Origin: Amnibacterium sp. CER49
GTDB lineage: Bacteria > Actinomycetota > Actinomycetes > Actinomycetales > Microbacteriaceae
Assembly (NCBI RefSeq): GCF_029846255.1
Contig: NZ_JARVWQ010000002.1
Location: 1,178,001-1,242,000 of the forward strand
Direction of reading: 5' to 3'
Length of the DNA: 64,000 nucleotides
Part shown: positions 51,273-61,029 of the stretch, piece after piece
Layout of the letters: every line of letters starts with the position of its first letter
Numbering within the stretch: the first letter of the stretch is position 1
Program-made: the position numbers and the translations under genes
Notes under the pieces: model-generated
Databases searched by the model: none
Seen by the model: only the letters and a program-made list of their open reading frames with translations
Told to the model about the DNA's origin: nothing

Positions 51273-52724
51273 TCACGCCGGCTCGGCCTGCGCCGCGGAG
51301 GGCGCGGCCGCCTCCTCGACGCGCGCCGACGGCATGAAGACCGCCGCGACGAGGGTCAGCAGGCCCGCGACGACGACCCCGTCGAAGACCGCCGACGACG
51401 AGCTCGCGGTGCCGGCGACCGCCGAGCCCTGCCAGGACCCGAGCACGCCGTTCGCGATCGCTCCGAAGACGGCGACACCGACGGCCGAGCCGATCGACCG
51501 GAGGAACAGGCTCGCGCCCGTCACGACGCCCCGCTCCGACCACCCGACGCTCGACTGCGCCGCGATCAGCGTGGGCGTCGCGACGAAGCCGAGCCCGAGG
51601 CCGACGACGAAGCAGGTGACCGCGGTGAGCGCGATCGAGGCGAGCGGTGCGCTGAGGGCGACGCCGATGGCGCCGGCGGCCGCGAGCGCGCAGCCGATCA
51701 GCGCGGTGGGCCGGTAGCCGAAGCGCAGGTAGAGCCGGCCCGCGTTCGAGGCGGCGAGCGGCCAGCCGACGGTGAGCGCGGCGAGCGCGAGCCCGCTGAC
51801 GAGCGGCGTGGTCGGCACGACCTTCTCGAGGAACGTCGGCACGTAGGAGGTGAGGCCGATCGTCACCGCACCGACCCCGGCCGAGATCAGCGCGGTCGTG
51901 AGCAGCAGCCGGCGCGAGAGCACCCAGAGCGGCAGCACGGGCTCCGCGGCACGCCGCTCGATCGCGATGAACAGCGGCACCGCCACGACGGCGACCGCGA
52001 AGGCGACGAGGCTCTGCACCGAGTTCCACGCCCAGGCGGTGCCGCCCTCGAGCAGGGCCGTGAGCAGCGCGGTGAGGCCGATCGTCAGGGTCGCGGCGCC
52101 CGCGACGTCGATGCGGTGCCGGGTGCGTTCGACGGACTCGGAGTAGCGGCGCAGCAGCACGACCGCGAGGAGGCAGAGCGGGATGTTCACGAAGAAGATC
52201 CAGCGCCACGAGACGAACTGCGAGAAGACGCCGCCGAGCGTGGGGCCGACGACCGACGAGATCGCCCAGACGCTCGCGAGGTAGCCCTGCGCCTTCGCGC
52301 GCTCCGCGACCGTGTAGATGTCGCCCGCGACGGTGATCGAGACCGGCATGATCGCGCCGGCGCCGAGGCCCTGCACGGCGCGGAACAGGATCAGCACGAG
52401 CATCGAGGGGGCGAACCCGCAGAGCACCGAGCCGACGAGGAACAGCAGGATGCCGGTGAGGAGGATCGGCTTGCGGCCGACGGTGTCGGCGAGCTTCGCG
52501 TAGAGCGGCACCGACACGGCCTGGGCGAGCAGGTAGACGGAGAAGAGCCACGGGAAGCTCGAGAAGCCGCCGAGGTCCTGCACCACCGACGGCACGGCCG
52601 TCGCGAGGATGGTCGAGTCGATCGCGATGAGGCCCGTCGACATCATGAGCGCGAGCAGGACGGGTCCGCGCTCCGACCGGAGGCCGACGTCGCGGCGGCT
52701 GATCTGTGGCGTCGTTCCGGTCAC
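51273..52724 (-). CDS. MFS drug:H+ antiporter, DHA2 (14-helix) type
   Basis: 483 residues, about 14 membrane helices. It has motif A YAKLADTVGRKPILLTG, the helix-4 RAVQGLGAGAIMP motif, and motif C GPTLGG in SSVVGPTLGGVFSQFVSW. STGLIAIDSTILATAVPSV is the usual DHA2 helix 1 with the D of motif D1. A short acidic/alanine tail ends it. Substrates are usually lipophilic cations or drugs. It lies between mazG and an acetyltransferase gene, within the block that interrupts the mfd-mazG pair. Confidence 0.92.
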   Translation of the reverse strand: MTGTTPQISRRDVGLRSERGPVLLALMMSTGLIAIDSTILATAVPSVVQDLGGFSSFPWLFSVYLLAQAVSVPLYAKLADTVGRKPILLTGILLFLVGSVLCGFAPSMLVLILFRAVQGLGAGAIMPVSITVAGDIYTVAERAKAQGYLASVWAISSVVGPTLGGVFSQFVSWRWIFFVNIPLCLLAVVLLRRYSESVERTRHRIDVAGAATLTIGLTALLTALLEGGTAWAWNSVQSLVAFAVAVVAVPLFIAIERRAAEPVLPLWVLSRRLLLTTALISAGVGAVTIGLTSYVPTFLEKVVPTTPLVSGLALAALTVGWPLAASNAGRLYLRFGYRPTALIGCALAAAGAIGVALSAPLASIALTAVTCFVVGLGLGFVATPTLIAAQSSVGWSERGVVTGASLFLRSIGSAVGVAVFGAIANGVLGSWQGSAVAGTASSSSAVFDGVVVAGLLTLVAAVFMPSARVEEAAAPSAAQAEPA

Positions 52725-52778
52725 ATCAGGTCCGCAAGCCCCGAGGACCGGTTCGCATTCCCCGCTCTCAGGAAGGCC

Positions 52779-53297
52779 TCAGGACTCGTCGCCCCCGTCG
52801 AGCGCCGCCGCGAGCAGCGCCACCCGGATCGCGCCGCCCTTCGTGTCCTGCTCCCCCACCCGCCGGAAGCCCAGCGCCTCGTGGAAGCCGAGCGACCGCG
52901 GGTTCGGCGGACGCAGGTTCACCTCGCAGGTGACCTCGCGTCGATGGTCGACCTCCGCCTTCGCGAACACGGCGCCGTAGAGGAGCCGCCCGATCCCGGC
53001 GCCGCGCGCCTCGGTACCGATCACGATGCGGTCGACGTAGAGGAAGTCGTCGCTCCGGGCGGAGAACCAGCGGTAGTTCTCGCTCGCGTACGAGCGGCCG
53101 GGGTCGATCGCGATCAGGAAGCCGAGCACCTCGTCGGGGTCGTCCTCGTCGACGGCGACGATCGAGAGCGACGCGAACGCGGTGAGCAGCGCGAGCTCGT
53201 CCTCGTCGGCCATCGGCACGGCGGGCACGGCGTCGTTGTTCAGCTCCACGACGGCGGGGAGATCGGCGGGTTCGAGCTCACGGAGGACGACGGCCAC
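52779..53297 (-). CDS. GNAT family N-acetyltransferase
   Basis: 172 residues from a GTG. The acetyl-CoA site is FLYVDRIVIGTEARGAGIGRLLYG, with the QxxGxG-like loop EARGAGIG, then NLRPPNPRSLGFHEALGFRRVGE. Cytoplasmic. The substrate is unknown. A minus-strand TAGGCT lies about 9 bases before the start. Confidence 0.85.
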   Translation of the reverse strand: MAVVLRELEPADLPAVVELNNDAVPAVPMADEDELALLTAFASLSIVAVDEDDPDEVLGFLIAIDPGRSYASENYRWFSARSDDFLYVDRIVIGTEARGAGIGRLLYGAVFAKAEVDHRREVTCEVNLRPPNPRSLGFHEALGFRRVGEQDTKGGAIRVALLAAALDGGDES

Positions 53298-53381
53298 GGA
53301 TCCCGGAGCCTACCGGCCGGCGGCCGCGGGCGTCCCGGGCCCGGCCCCGCCAGACTGTGGTGACGAGGTAAGGAGCACCCC

Positions 53382-54776
53382 CTGCGCTACGACACCGGCT
53401 CGGCCGCCCTGCTCGCCCCCGTCGTCCAGCAGCTCGTCGACGAGCGGGTCCGCGACAGCCGCGCCCCGGCGAGCTCGTTCGCGCTGCTCGCCGACGGCGC
53501 CGTGGTCGCCACCGGCGGCGCGGGTGACGGGACGACCGGCCCGGTCCCGACGCCGGGCACCGCCTTCCGCGTCGCCTCGTGCACGAAGAGCTTCACCGCG
53601 ACCGCGATGCTGCAGCTGCGTGACGCGGGAGCGCTCGACCTCGACACCCCGGTCGCCGACCTGCTCGAGGTGACCATGCTCGACGGCCGTCCGTCGCCGA
53701 CGGTCGCGCACCTCGCGTCGATGTCGTCCGGCATCCCCTACGACGACCCCTGGGCGGACCGTCAGGAGGCGATGAGCACCGAGGACTTCGACGCGATGCT
53801 GCGCGAGGGCCTGCGGCTCTTCGCGGACCCCGGCACCCGCTACGAGTACTCGAGCCTCGGCTACTCGATCCTCGGCCGGGTGCTCGAGCGGGTCTCGGGG
53901 CTCCCCTACGTGCGGCTCGTCACCGAGCGCGTGATCGAGCCCCTCGGCCTCGAAGGGATCGGGTACGACCGCTCGCTCGAGGTCGCGGCCATCGCACCCG
54001 GGCACGCGCGCGTGGCCGGGCGCTGGGAGGAGCAGCCCTGGCAGGAGCCGGGCGCCTTCTCGCCGCTCGGCGGCATCATCGCGACACCGACCGGCCTCGC
54101 GACCTGGGCCGGCTGGCTCGCCGCGGCCTGGCGCCCCGGCGCGTCCGACGCCGTGCTGTCAGCGGCCTCGCGGCGCGAGCTGCAGACCCCGCGCACCGAG
54201 GTGCCGGGCCCCACCCGCTCGTCGTACGGCTTCGGGCTCGTCGTCGAGCACGACGAGCGGCACGGCACCGTCATCTCGCACTCCGGCGGCTACCCCGGCT
54301 ACGGCGCGCACATGCGCTGGCATCCCGACAGCGGCCTCGGCGTCGTCGTGCTCGAGAACGCGCGCTACAGCGGCGCGACCCTGCCCGCGACGAAGGCCCT
54401 CACCGCGCTGCTCGACGGCCTCGCCGTGCCCGGCACGGAGCCCGAGCTCTGGGAGGCCACGCGTGCCGCGCGAGAGACCGTCGAGCGCCTCGTCCGGCGC
54501 TGGGACGACGCCGCGGCAGCGGCGCTCGTCGCCGGCAACGTCGCCCTCGACGAGCCGCTCGAGTCACGACGGGCGACGGCGGAGCGCCTCCGTGCGGCCG
54601 TCGGGCTCGATCCGGACGCGCCGGTCGTCCCGCTCGTCGAGGCGGCACCCCGCAGCGATTCCGCGGCGCACCTCGCCTGGAGCATCCGCGGCACGACGGG
54701 CTCGCTGCGCTGCGAGATCCGGATGACGCCGGTGCGCGCCCCGCTCGTCGAGACGCTGGAGCTGCGCCTGGGGTAG
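53382..54776 (+). CDS. Beta-lactamase-fold serine hydrolase with a probable CTG start
   Basis: 464 residues from CTG 53382, which has AAGGAG 6 bases upstream. A TGA at 53361 closes the frame just before it and no ATG, GTG or TTG lies between. The next usable start, GTG 53502, would lack 40 residues that form the first strands of this fold. Motifs are SCTK (S66, K69) and YSS in RYEYSSLGYSILGRVLE; ISHSGG is the KTG-like third motif. A C-terminal domain of about 110 residues follows. Cytoplasmic by lack of signal peptide. Confidence 0.85.
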   Translation: MRYDTGSAALLAPVVQQLVDERVRDSRAPASSFALLADGAVVATGGAGDGTTGPVPTPGTAFRVASCTKSFTATAMLQLRDAGALDLDTPVADLLEVTMLDGRPSPTVAHLASMSSGIPYDDPWADRQEAMSTEDFDAMLREGLRLFADPGTRYEYSSLGYSILGRVLERVSGLPYVRLVTERVIEPLGLEGIGYDRSLEVAAIAPGHARVAGRWEEQPWQEPGAFSPLGGIIATPTGLATWAGWLAAAWRPGASDAVLSAASRRELQTPRTEVPGPTRSSYGFGLVVEHDERHGTVISHSGGYPGYGAHMRWHPDSGLGVVVLENARYSGATLPATKALTALLDGLAVPGTEPELWEATRAARETVERLVRRWDDAAAAALVAGNVALDEPLESRRATAERLRAAVGLDPDAPVVPLVEAAPRSDSAAHLAWSIRGTTGSLRCEIRMTPVRAPLVETLELRLG

Positions 54777-54838
54777 CGCCGCGACCCGCGACCCGCGAGT
54801 CGGCGACGCGAGGTGCGACCGGTGCTCGGAGACGGGCG

Positions 54839-55729
54839 TCAGGAGGCGGCGTCCGTCCTGCGGAGCGCGGCGGCGGCCGCCGTCGCCGGCGCGACGCCGG
54901 CGAGGAACTCGAGGATCATCGCCGCGGTGGGCCCGGGCGCCTCGATCTGCGGCGAGTGGCCGAGTCCCGGCAGGCTGCGCGTCACCGCGTGCGGCAGGGC
55001 GGCCGCGGCCGCGGCGAGGTGCGCGTGCGGCAGCACCACGTCGCGCTCCCCCCACAGCACGAGCGTCGGGGTCGCGGCCGCCGCGAGGGCGGCGATCACC
55101 TCGCGGCGCCACTCCTCGCGCACCCCCCGCCACCGGCCCAGATCGTGCACCACGTCGAGGTACCAGCGCCGCGCGTCGAGGCGGTGCATGCGCCGGGCCG
55201 CCCGGAGGGCGAGCTCCGCCGTGTCGAGCGCGGCCGGCCCGTCGAGGAGGGCCTGCAGCCGCAGGTAGGCCCCGGTCACGGAGAAGCGCAGCAGCAGCGG
55301 CCCGAGCCCCGGCAGCGTCATGAGCCGCAGCCCGAGCGCGGCGTCGGCACCGAAGCCGGCGGGGCTGATGAGCACGAGCGCGCAGACGGCGGCGGGATCG
55401 TCCGCGAGCATGCGCAGCGCCACCGCGCCGCCCATCGAGTTGCCGACGATCCGCACCGGCCGCCTCTCGCCGAGCGCGACCAGGGTGCGGCGGACCATCG
55501 CGGCCATGGACCGCAGGGTGACCCGTGGTCCCCAGGCCTCGGACTCGCCGAAGCCCTCGACGTCGATCGCGTAGACGGTGTAGCGCTCGGCGAGCGCGGG
55601 CAGCACGGCGTCCCAGTCGCCGTGGTCGCGGCCGATGCCGTGCAGCAGCACGAGCGGCTCCCCCGACCCCGCGGTGACGAGCCCCACCCGGTGCCCGTCG
55701 ACCTGCACCACCCGCGTCGTCCCGGTCAT
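54839..55729 (-). CDS. Alpha/beta-fold hydrolase
   Basis: 296 residues. Oxyanion LLHGIGRD, nucleophile elbow GNSMGG (S98), acid D in LWGERDVVLP, and base H in LPGLGHSPQIE make a complete triad. The cap region is arginine- and leucine-rich. ATG overlaps the stop of the upstream antiporter gene by four bases, so the two are co-translated. The acyl or ester substrate is unknown. Confidence 0.88.
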   Translation of the reverse strand: MTGTTRVVQVDGHRVGLVTAGSGEPLVLLHGIGRDHGDWDAVLPALAERYTVYAIDVEGFGESEAWGPRVTLRSMAAMVRRTLVALGERRPVRIVGNSMGGAVALRMLADDPAAVCALVLISPAGFGADAALGLRLMTLPGLGPLLLRFSVTGAYLRLQALLDGPAALDTAELALRAARRMHRLDARRWYLDVVHDLGRWRGVREEWRREVIAALAAAATPTLVLWGERDVVLPHAHLAAAAAALPHAVTRSLPGLGHSPQIEAPGPTAAMILEFLAGVAPATAAAAALRRTDAAS

Positions 55730-57186
55730 CGTGGCGCCTCGAAGAGCTCCGACACGTCGAGCTCGGGATCGGCGAAGGCGAGCACCTCGTCGCCGGCCTC
55801 GAGCCGGGTGCGGCCGGAGAGCCGCACGGCGCGGCCGTCGCGCCGCACGAGGCTCACCCAGCCGCGCTCGCCGAGCAGCAGGTCGCCGAGCGACGCGCCC
55901 TCGGCGGCCGAGCCGTGGGCGACCGAGAAGTGCTGCACGCCGCGCGGCTCCTCCTCGAACCGCAGCCCGGCGACGAACGGCTGCTGCTCGACCTGCCGCA
56001 TCGGCACCCTGAACCAGGCTGCGAGCTGCGGCGTGAGGCCGCCCTGCACGACCACCGAGACGAGCACGACGACGAAGACGATCGACGCGACCCGCTCGGC
56101 CCCCGGCAGGCCCGACTCGCGGATCATCACCCCGAGCAGGATCGGTACGGCGCCCTTCAGCCCCGCGAGCAGCACGAACGCGCGCTCGCCGAGCTGCAGG
56201 CGGATCGGCGCGAGCAGCGCGCCGACGAGCAGCGGCCGGATCACGACGATCAGCACCACGGCGAGCAGCAGCCCGGGCAGCAGCGCGTCGGGCCGGAGCA
56301 CCGCCGACCACGAGACGCTGAAGCCGAGCACCGTGAACGCGACGATCTCGGCGAGGCTCGACAGGCCGTTCGTGAACCGCCGCACCTCGGCCCGGTACGG
56401 CCCGCGGGCGTCCCCGACGAGGATGCCGGCGACGAAGACGGCGAGGAAGCCCGAGCCGTGCAGCAGCGCCGCGGCGCCGTAGAGCAGCACCGCGAACGCG
56501 AGCGAGCGCAGCGGGTAGAGCGACTCGTTCGGCAGGCGCACGCGTCGCACGAGCACGCCGAGCAGCAGGCCCCCGGCCGCTCCGACCGCCCCACCGACGG
56601 CCATCTGGAGCAGGAACTCGACGATCCCGCCGACGAACGGGTCGCCCCCGTGCCCGTTGCCGGCGACGAGCAGCGCCGCGAGCAGCGCGATGCCGACCGG
56701 GTCGTTGACACCCGACTCGCCCTCGAGGATCGTGCCGGAGCGGCCGCGGATGTCGCGGTCGCCGAGCACCGAGAAGACGACCGCGGGATCCGTCGGCGAG
56801 AGCGCCGCACCGAGCAGCAGCGCCGCCTGCCAGTCGATGCCGAGGGCGAAGCGGCAGAGCAGCGCGATCGCCGCCGCGGTGACCGCTGTGCCGGCGACGC
56901 CGACCCAGGTCGTCGCGCCGGCAGCGGCGCGGAAGCGGCGCCAGCCGATGTGCATGCCGCCGTCGAACAGGATGAGGATCAGCGCGATCGTGACGATGCG
57001 CTCCGAGGTCAGCAGCGGGATGCGGCCGAGGGCCGGCACGAGGTCCGACGCGGCTGCCGCGACGACGAGGAACAGCGCGGGCGCCGGGATGCGCAGCCGT
57101 GAGCCGACCGCGTTCGCGGCGACGGCGGCGAGCAGCCCGAGGCCGCAGAGCAGCACGACGAGGTCGAACGACGTCGTTGCGCTCAT
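55726..57186 (-). CDS. CPA1-type K+(Na+)/H+ antiporter with C-terminal TrkA-C-like domain
   Basis: 486 residues from ATG 57186, GGAGAT upstream. About 12-13 membrane helices. LLLGAALSPTDPAVVFSVL and ILEGESGVNDPVGIALL hold the antiporter acidic residues (two Asp of the ND motif). The region after about residue 400 (QPFVAGLRFEEEPRG to ELDVSELFE) is a TrkA-C-like regulatory domain, as in NhaP2/CvrA. It exports K+ or Na+ against H+ and may respond to nucleotides. Coupled to the alpha/beta hydrolase. Confidence 0.88.
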   Translation of the reverse strand: MSATTSFDLVVLLCGLGLLAAVAANAVGSRLRIPAPALFLVVAAAASDLVPALGRIPLLTSERIVTIALILILFDGGMHIGWRRFRAAAGATTWVGVAGTAVTAAAIALLCRFALGIDWQAALLLGAALSPTDPAVVFSVLGDRDIRGRSGTILEGESGVNDPVGIALLAALLVAGNGHGGDPFVGGIVEFLLQMAVGGAVGAAGGLLLGVLVRRVRLPNESLYPLRSLAFAVLLYGAAALLHGSGFLAVFVAGILVGDARGPYRAEVRRFTNGLSSLAEIVAFTVLGFSVSWSAVLRPDALLPGLLLAVVLIVVIRPLLVGALLAPIRLQLGERAFVLLAGLKGAVPILLGVMIRESGLPGAERVASIVFVVVLVSVVVQGGLTPQLAAWFRVPMRQVEQQPFVAGLRFEEEPRGVQHFSVAHGSAAEGASLGDLLLGERGWVSLVRRDGRAVRLSGRTRLEAGDEVLAFADPELDVSELFEAPR

Positions 57187-57274
57187 GGGATCTCCTGCCG
57201 GAGACCGGATCGTACGACGGGACGTCCAGCGGTCGCTGACCCCGTCCACAGGGCCGCGGGGGCGGAGGGGCGGG

Positions 57275-60200
57275 CTACGCCGTGGGCTGCGGCTGCTTCG
57301 CGAACACCGCCGTGAGCAGCTGGTGCACCCACTCGACGAGACCCGCGTCGGGCAGCGGCTGCCCGTCGAGGGTCGGCATCGGCACGGTCACCGCGCCGGC
57401 CGAGGCGAGCACCTTCGAGCCGGGGTACATGCGCTGCAGCCGCACCTGCATCGAGTCGGGCAGGTCCGCCGGCGCGACGCGGAGCATCCTGCCGAGCGAC
57501 ACCACGTCCGAGAGCCCGGCCTGCTGCGCGACGCGGCGCAGCTTCGAGACGCGGATGAGGTTCGTCACCTCGTCCGGCGCGGGCCCGTACCGGTCGACGA
57601 GCTCGTCGAGCACGAGGTCGATCTGCCCGTCCTGCGCAGCGGGCGCCGAGGCGGCCGACAGCTTCTGGTAGGCCTCGAGCCGCAGCCGCTCGCTGTCGAT
57701 GTACGACTCGGGGATCCGCGCGTCGACCGGCAGCTCGAGCCGCAGCTCGGTCTGCCCCTCGGCGACCTCGCCGCGGAAGTCGGCGACGGCCTCGCCGATC
57801 ATCCGCAGGTACAGGTCGAACCCGACGCCCTGGATGTGGCCGGACTGCTCGCCGCCGAGCAGGTTGCCCGCGCCGCGGATCTCGAGGTCCTTGAGCGCGA
57901 CCTGCATGCCGGCGCCGAGGTCGTTGTTCGCGGCGATCGTCTCGAGCCGGTCGACCGCGGTCTCCGACAGGGGCTTCTCGGCCTCGTAGAGGAAGTAGGC
58001 GTAGCCCCGCTCGCGGCCGCGGCCGACGCGCCCGCGCAGCTGGTGCAGCTGGCTGAGGCCGTACTTGTCGGCGCGGTCGACGATGAGGGTGTTCGCGTTC
58101 GCGATGTCGAGGCCGGTCTCGATGATCGTCGTCGAGACGAGCACGTCGAAGCGCCGCTCCCAGAAGTCGACCATGACCTGCTCGAGCTGGTGCTCGCCCA
58201 TCTGACCGTGCGCGACGGCGATGCGCGCCTCGGGGACGAGCTCGGCGATCTCGGCGGCGACGCGCTGGATCGACTGCACCTGGTTGTGCACGTAGAACAC
58301 CTGCCCCTCCCGGAGCAGCTCGCGGCGGATCGCCGCGGTGATCTGCCCGGACGAGCGCGCGCCCACGTAGGTGAGGATCGGGTGCCGGTCCTCGGGCGGT
58401 GTCGCGAGCGTCGACATCTCGCGGATGCCGGTGACCGCCATCTCGAGCGTGCGCGGGATCGGCGTGGCGCTCATCGCGAGCACGTCGACGTTCGTCTTCA
58501 GCTTCTTCAGCTGGTCCTTGTGCTCGACGCCGAAGCGCTGCTCCTCGTCGATGATCACGAGGCCGAGGTCCTTGAAGACGAGCCCGTTCGAGAGGATGCG
58601 GTGGGTGCCGATCACGAGGTCGACGGTGCCGTCGCCGATGCCCTTGATCGTCTCGCGCGCCTCCTTGTCGCTCTGGAAGCGGGACAGCGGCCGCACGTTC
58701 ACCGGGAAGCCGGCGAAGCGCTCCTGGAACGTCTCGAGGTGCTGGCGCACGAGCAGCGTCGTCGGCACGAGCATCGCGACCTGCTTGCCGTCCTGGATCG
58801 CCTTGAAGGCGGCCCGCACCGCGACCTCGGTCTTGCCGAAGCCGACGTCGCCGGAGACCAGGCGGTCCATCGGGATCGGCCGCTCCATGTCGGCCTTCAC
58901 CTGCTCGATCGTCTCGAGCTGGTCGGGCGTCTCGGCGAACGGGAACGCCTCCTCGAGCTCGCGCTGCCACGGGGTGTCGGGCCCGAAGGCGTGCCCCCGC
59001 GAGGCCATCCGCGCCGAGTAGAGCTTGACCAGCTCGACGGCGATGTCGCGGACCGCCTTGCGGGCGCGGCCCTTCGCCGCGGCCCAGTCCGCGCCGCCCA
59101 TCTTCGACAGCTGCGGCGCCTCGCCGCCCACGTAGCGGGTGAGCAGGTCGAGCTGATCGGTCGGCACGTAGAGCTTGTCGCCCGGGTACCCGCGCTTGCT
59201 CGGCGCGTACTCGAGCAGCAGGAACTCGCGGACGACCTTCTCCGGCGCCTTCTCCCCCATGCGGCGCGGCCCGGTGCGCTGCTGCCCGGCGACCTCGCGG
59301 CGCACGAGCTCGACGAAGCGCCCGATGCCGTGCGTCTGGTGCACGACGTAGTCGCCGGCCTTCAGCTGCAGCGGGTCGACGACGTTCTTGCGCCGCGAGG
59401 CGAGCTTGCGGGGCGCGCGGGCGTCGACGCTGGCGGCGCGGCCGTAGAACTCGCGCTCGGTGACGAGCGCGAGGGAGATCTCCGGCTGCTCGAAGCCGGC
59501 GTCGACGTCGCCGAGGGTGACGTAGGCGATCCCGGGCTCGAGCTCGTCGGGCAGCGCGTCGACCTGCCGGGCGGCGAGGCCGCGCTCCGCGAGCACGTCG
59601 TGGGCGCGCTCGACGAGGCCCTTGCCCGCCGCGGTGACGACGACGCTCCACCCGTGCCGCAGCCGCGACCCGACGTGGTCGAGCAGCTCGGCGGGACGTC
59701 CGGGCACGACGGGCGTCGCCGCGCCGGCGACGCGGAGGTACTCGGCCGAGTCGGCGAGCAGCGCCGCGGCCTTCGCCGGGTCCAGCTCCGGGTCGTCGGG
59801 CTGCGCCTCGAACGAGCTGAGCGTCCACCACGTGTGGTCGGCGCCCGCCTGCTCGCGCAGCGCGTTCACGGTGAGGAAGTCGCCCGCCTCGAGGTCGATG
59901 GGCGCCTGGGCTCCCGCCGTGGCGGCGTTCCACGCGGCGTGGAGGAACTCGCGGTTCGTGTCGGCGAGGCTCACCGCCCGCGACGCGACGCGCTCCGGCG
60001 AGACCACCGCGACGGCGGATCCTCGCGGCAGGTACTCGGCGATGGAGACGAGCCCGTCGGCGAGCGCCGGCGCGAGCGACTCCATGCCCTCGACCGGGAT
60101 GCCCTCGGCGATCTTCGCGAGCATCGTCGCGAGGTTCGGGAACTCGTGCCGCAGCTCGCGCGCCCGCTGCTGCACGCTCGGCGTGAGCAGCAACTCGCGC

Positions 60201-60901
60201 GCCGGCACGAGCTCGACGCGATCGACGGGCGCGTCGAGCGAGCGCTGGTCGGCGACCGAGAAGTGCCGCAGCTGGTCGACCTCGTCGCCGAAGAAGTCGA
60301 TGCGCACGGGGTGCTCGGCGACCGGCGAGAAGACGTCGAGGATGCCGCCGCGCACCGCGAACTCGCCGCGGCGGGTGACGAGGTCGACCCTCGTGTAAGC
60401 GAGCTCGACGAGACGCGCTCCGACCGCGTTCAGGTCGACGCCCCGCTGCCCGAGCGCGACGGCGATCGGCTCGATCTCCGCGAGCCCGGCGGTCAGCGGC
60501 TGCAGCGCCGCCCGGACCGGCGCGACGACGATGAGGGGCGCGTCCCCCTGCCGCCAGAGCGCCATGCGGCGGATCGCGTGCAGGCGGCGGCCGACGGTCT
60601 CGACACCGGGGCTCAAGCGCTCGTGCGGGAGCGTCTCCCAGGCCGGGAGGTCGAGCAGCTCGGCGTGCGGCACGAGGCACTCGAACGACGCACGCAGGGC
60701 GTCGGCCTCGCGCTCGGTCGCCGTGATGAGGAAGGCGGCGTCGGCCTCGCCGCGGTCCCGACGGCGCTCGAGCAGCGCGGCGAGCAGCGGCGCGTGCAGC
60801 CCGGGCGTCGCCGAGAAGTCGGCGTTGCGGGAGGCGGCGACGAGCGCGCGCTCGACCGACTCGCCGTGGGACAGCAGGCGCGGCAGACCCCCGAGACTCA
60901 C
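57275..60901 (-). CDS. mfd: Transcription-repair coupling factor
   Basis: 1208 residues. The UvrB-homology region is about 1-370, followed by the RNA polymerase-interacting (CarD-like) domain with LKAGDYVVHQTHGIGRF near 510. The translocase has Walker A SGDVGFGKTEVAVRAAF, DEEQ in IIDEEQRFGVEHKDQL, ALFSAT-like MSATPIPRTLEMA, and helicase motif VI QLRGRVGRGRERG. The C-terminal TRCF domain closes it. It lifts stalled polymerase off damaged DNA and recruits UvrA. GTG start with TACCAT ending 7 bases before; no ribosome site. Confidence 0.97.
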   Translation of the reverse strand: MSLGGLPRLLSHGESVERALVAASRNADFSATPGLHAPLLAALLERRRDRGEADAAFLITATEREADALRASFECLVPHAELLDLPAWETLPHERLSPGVETVGRRLHAIRRMALWRQGDAPLIVVAPVRAALQPLTAGLAEIEPIAVALGQRGVDLNAVGARLVELAYTRVDLVTRRGEFAVRGGILDVFSPVAEHPVRIDFFGDEVDQLRHFSVADQRSLDAPVDRVELVPARELLLTPSVQQRARELRHEFPNLATMLAKIAEGIPVEGMESLAPALADGLVSIAEYLPRGSAVAVVSPERVASRAVSLADTNREFLHAAWNAATAGAQAPIDLEAGDFLTVNALREQAGADHTWWTLSSFEAQPDDPELDPAKAAALLADSAEYLRVAGAATPVVPGRPAELLDHVGSRLRHGWSVVVTAAGKGLVERAHDVLAERGLAARQVDALPDELEPGIAYVTLGDVDAGFEQPEISLALVTEREFYGRAASVDARAPRKLASRRKNVVDPLQLKAGDYVVHQTHGIGRFVELVRREVAGQQRTGPRRMGEKAPEKVVREFLLLEYAPSKRGYPGDKLYVPTDQLDLLTRYVGGEAPQLSKMGGADWAAAKGRARKAVRDIAVELVKLYSARMASRGHAFGPDTPWQRELEEAFPFAETPDQLETIEQVKADMERPIPMDRLVSGDVGFGKTEVAVRAAFKAIQDGKQVAMLVPTTLLVRQHLETFQERFAGFPVNVRPLSRFQSDKEARETIKGIGDGTVDLVIGTHRILSNGLVFKDLGLVIIDEEQRFGVEHKDQLKKLKTNVDVLAMSATPIPRTLEMAVTGIREMSTLATPPEDRHPILTYVGARSSGQITAAIRRELLREGQVFYVHNQVQSIQRVAAEIAELVPEARIAVAHGQMGEHQLEQVMVDFWERRFDVLVSTTIIETGLDIANANTLIVDRADKYGLSQLHQLRGRVGRGRERGYAYFLYEAEKPLSETAVDRLETIAANNDLGAGMQVALKDLEIRGAGNLLGGEQSGHIQGVGFDLYLRMIGEAVADFRGEVAEGQTELRLELPVDARIPESYIDSERLRLEAYQKLSAASAPAAQDGQIDLVLDELVDRYGPAPDEVTNLIRVSKLRRVAQQAGLSDVVSLGRMLRVAPADLPDSMQVRLQRMYPGSKVLASAGAVTVPMPTLDGQPLPDAGLVEWVHQLLTAVFAKQPQPTA

Positions 60902-60908
60902 TCGTTCG

Positions 60909-60914
60909 ATGGTA
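60909..60914 (-). promoter_or_regulatory. -10 box (TACCAT) for mfd
   Basis: Minus-strand TACCAT ends 7 bases before the GTG at 60901, another leaderless arrangement. Confidence 0.45.
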
Positions 60915-60967
60915 CCGGCGCCGCGGCGGTGCGCCGCCGGTTCCGTCGAGGGCGAACGGGCCGCCTG

Positions 60968-61029
60968 CGCATCCGACGTATGCCTCTTCCGGCGCGGGGA
61001 CGAGCCGAGGCATACCGGCAGCGGATGCG
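60968..61029. repeat. Nested inverted repeat upstream of the S53 peptidase
   Basis: The outer arms CGCATCCG (60968-60975) and CGGATGCG (61022-61029) enclose inner arms GTATGCCTC (60978-60986) and GAGGCATAC (61007-61015), both perfect. A smaller hairpin (CAGGGC...GCCCCTG) lies at 61047-61064. The set spans much of the 269-base gap between mfd and the peptidase gene. It could be a regulatory RNA leader, a terminator for upstream transcription or operator sites. No known riboswitch was recognised. Confidence 0.45.
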
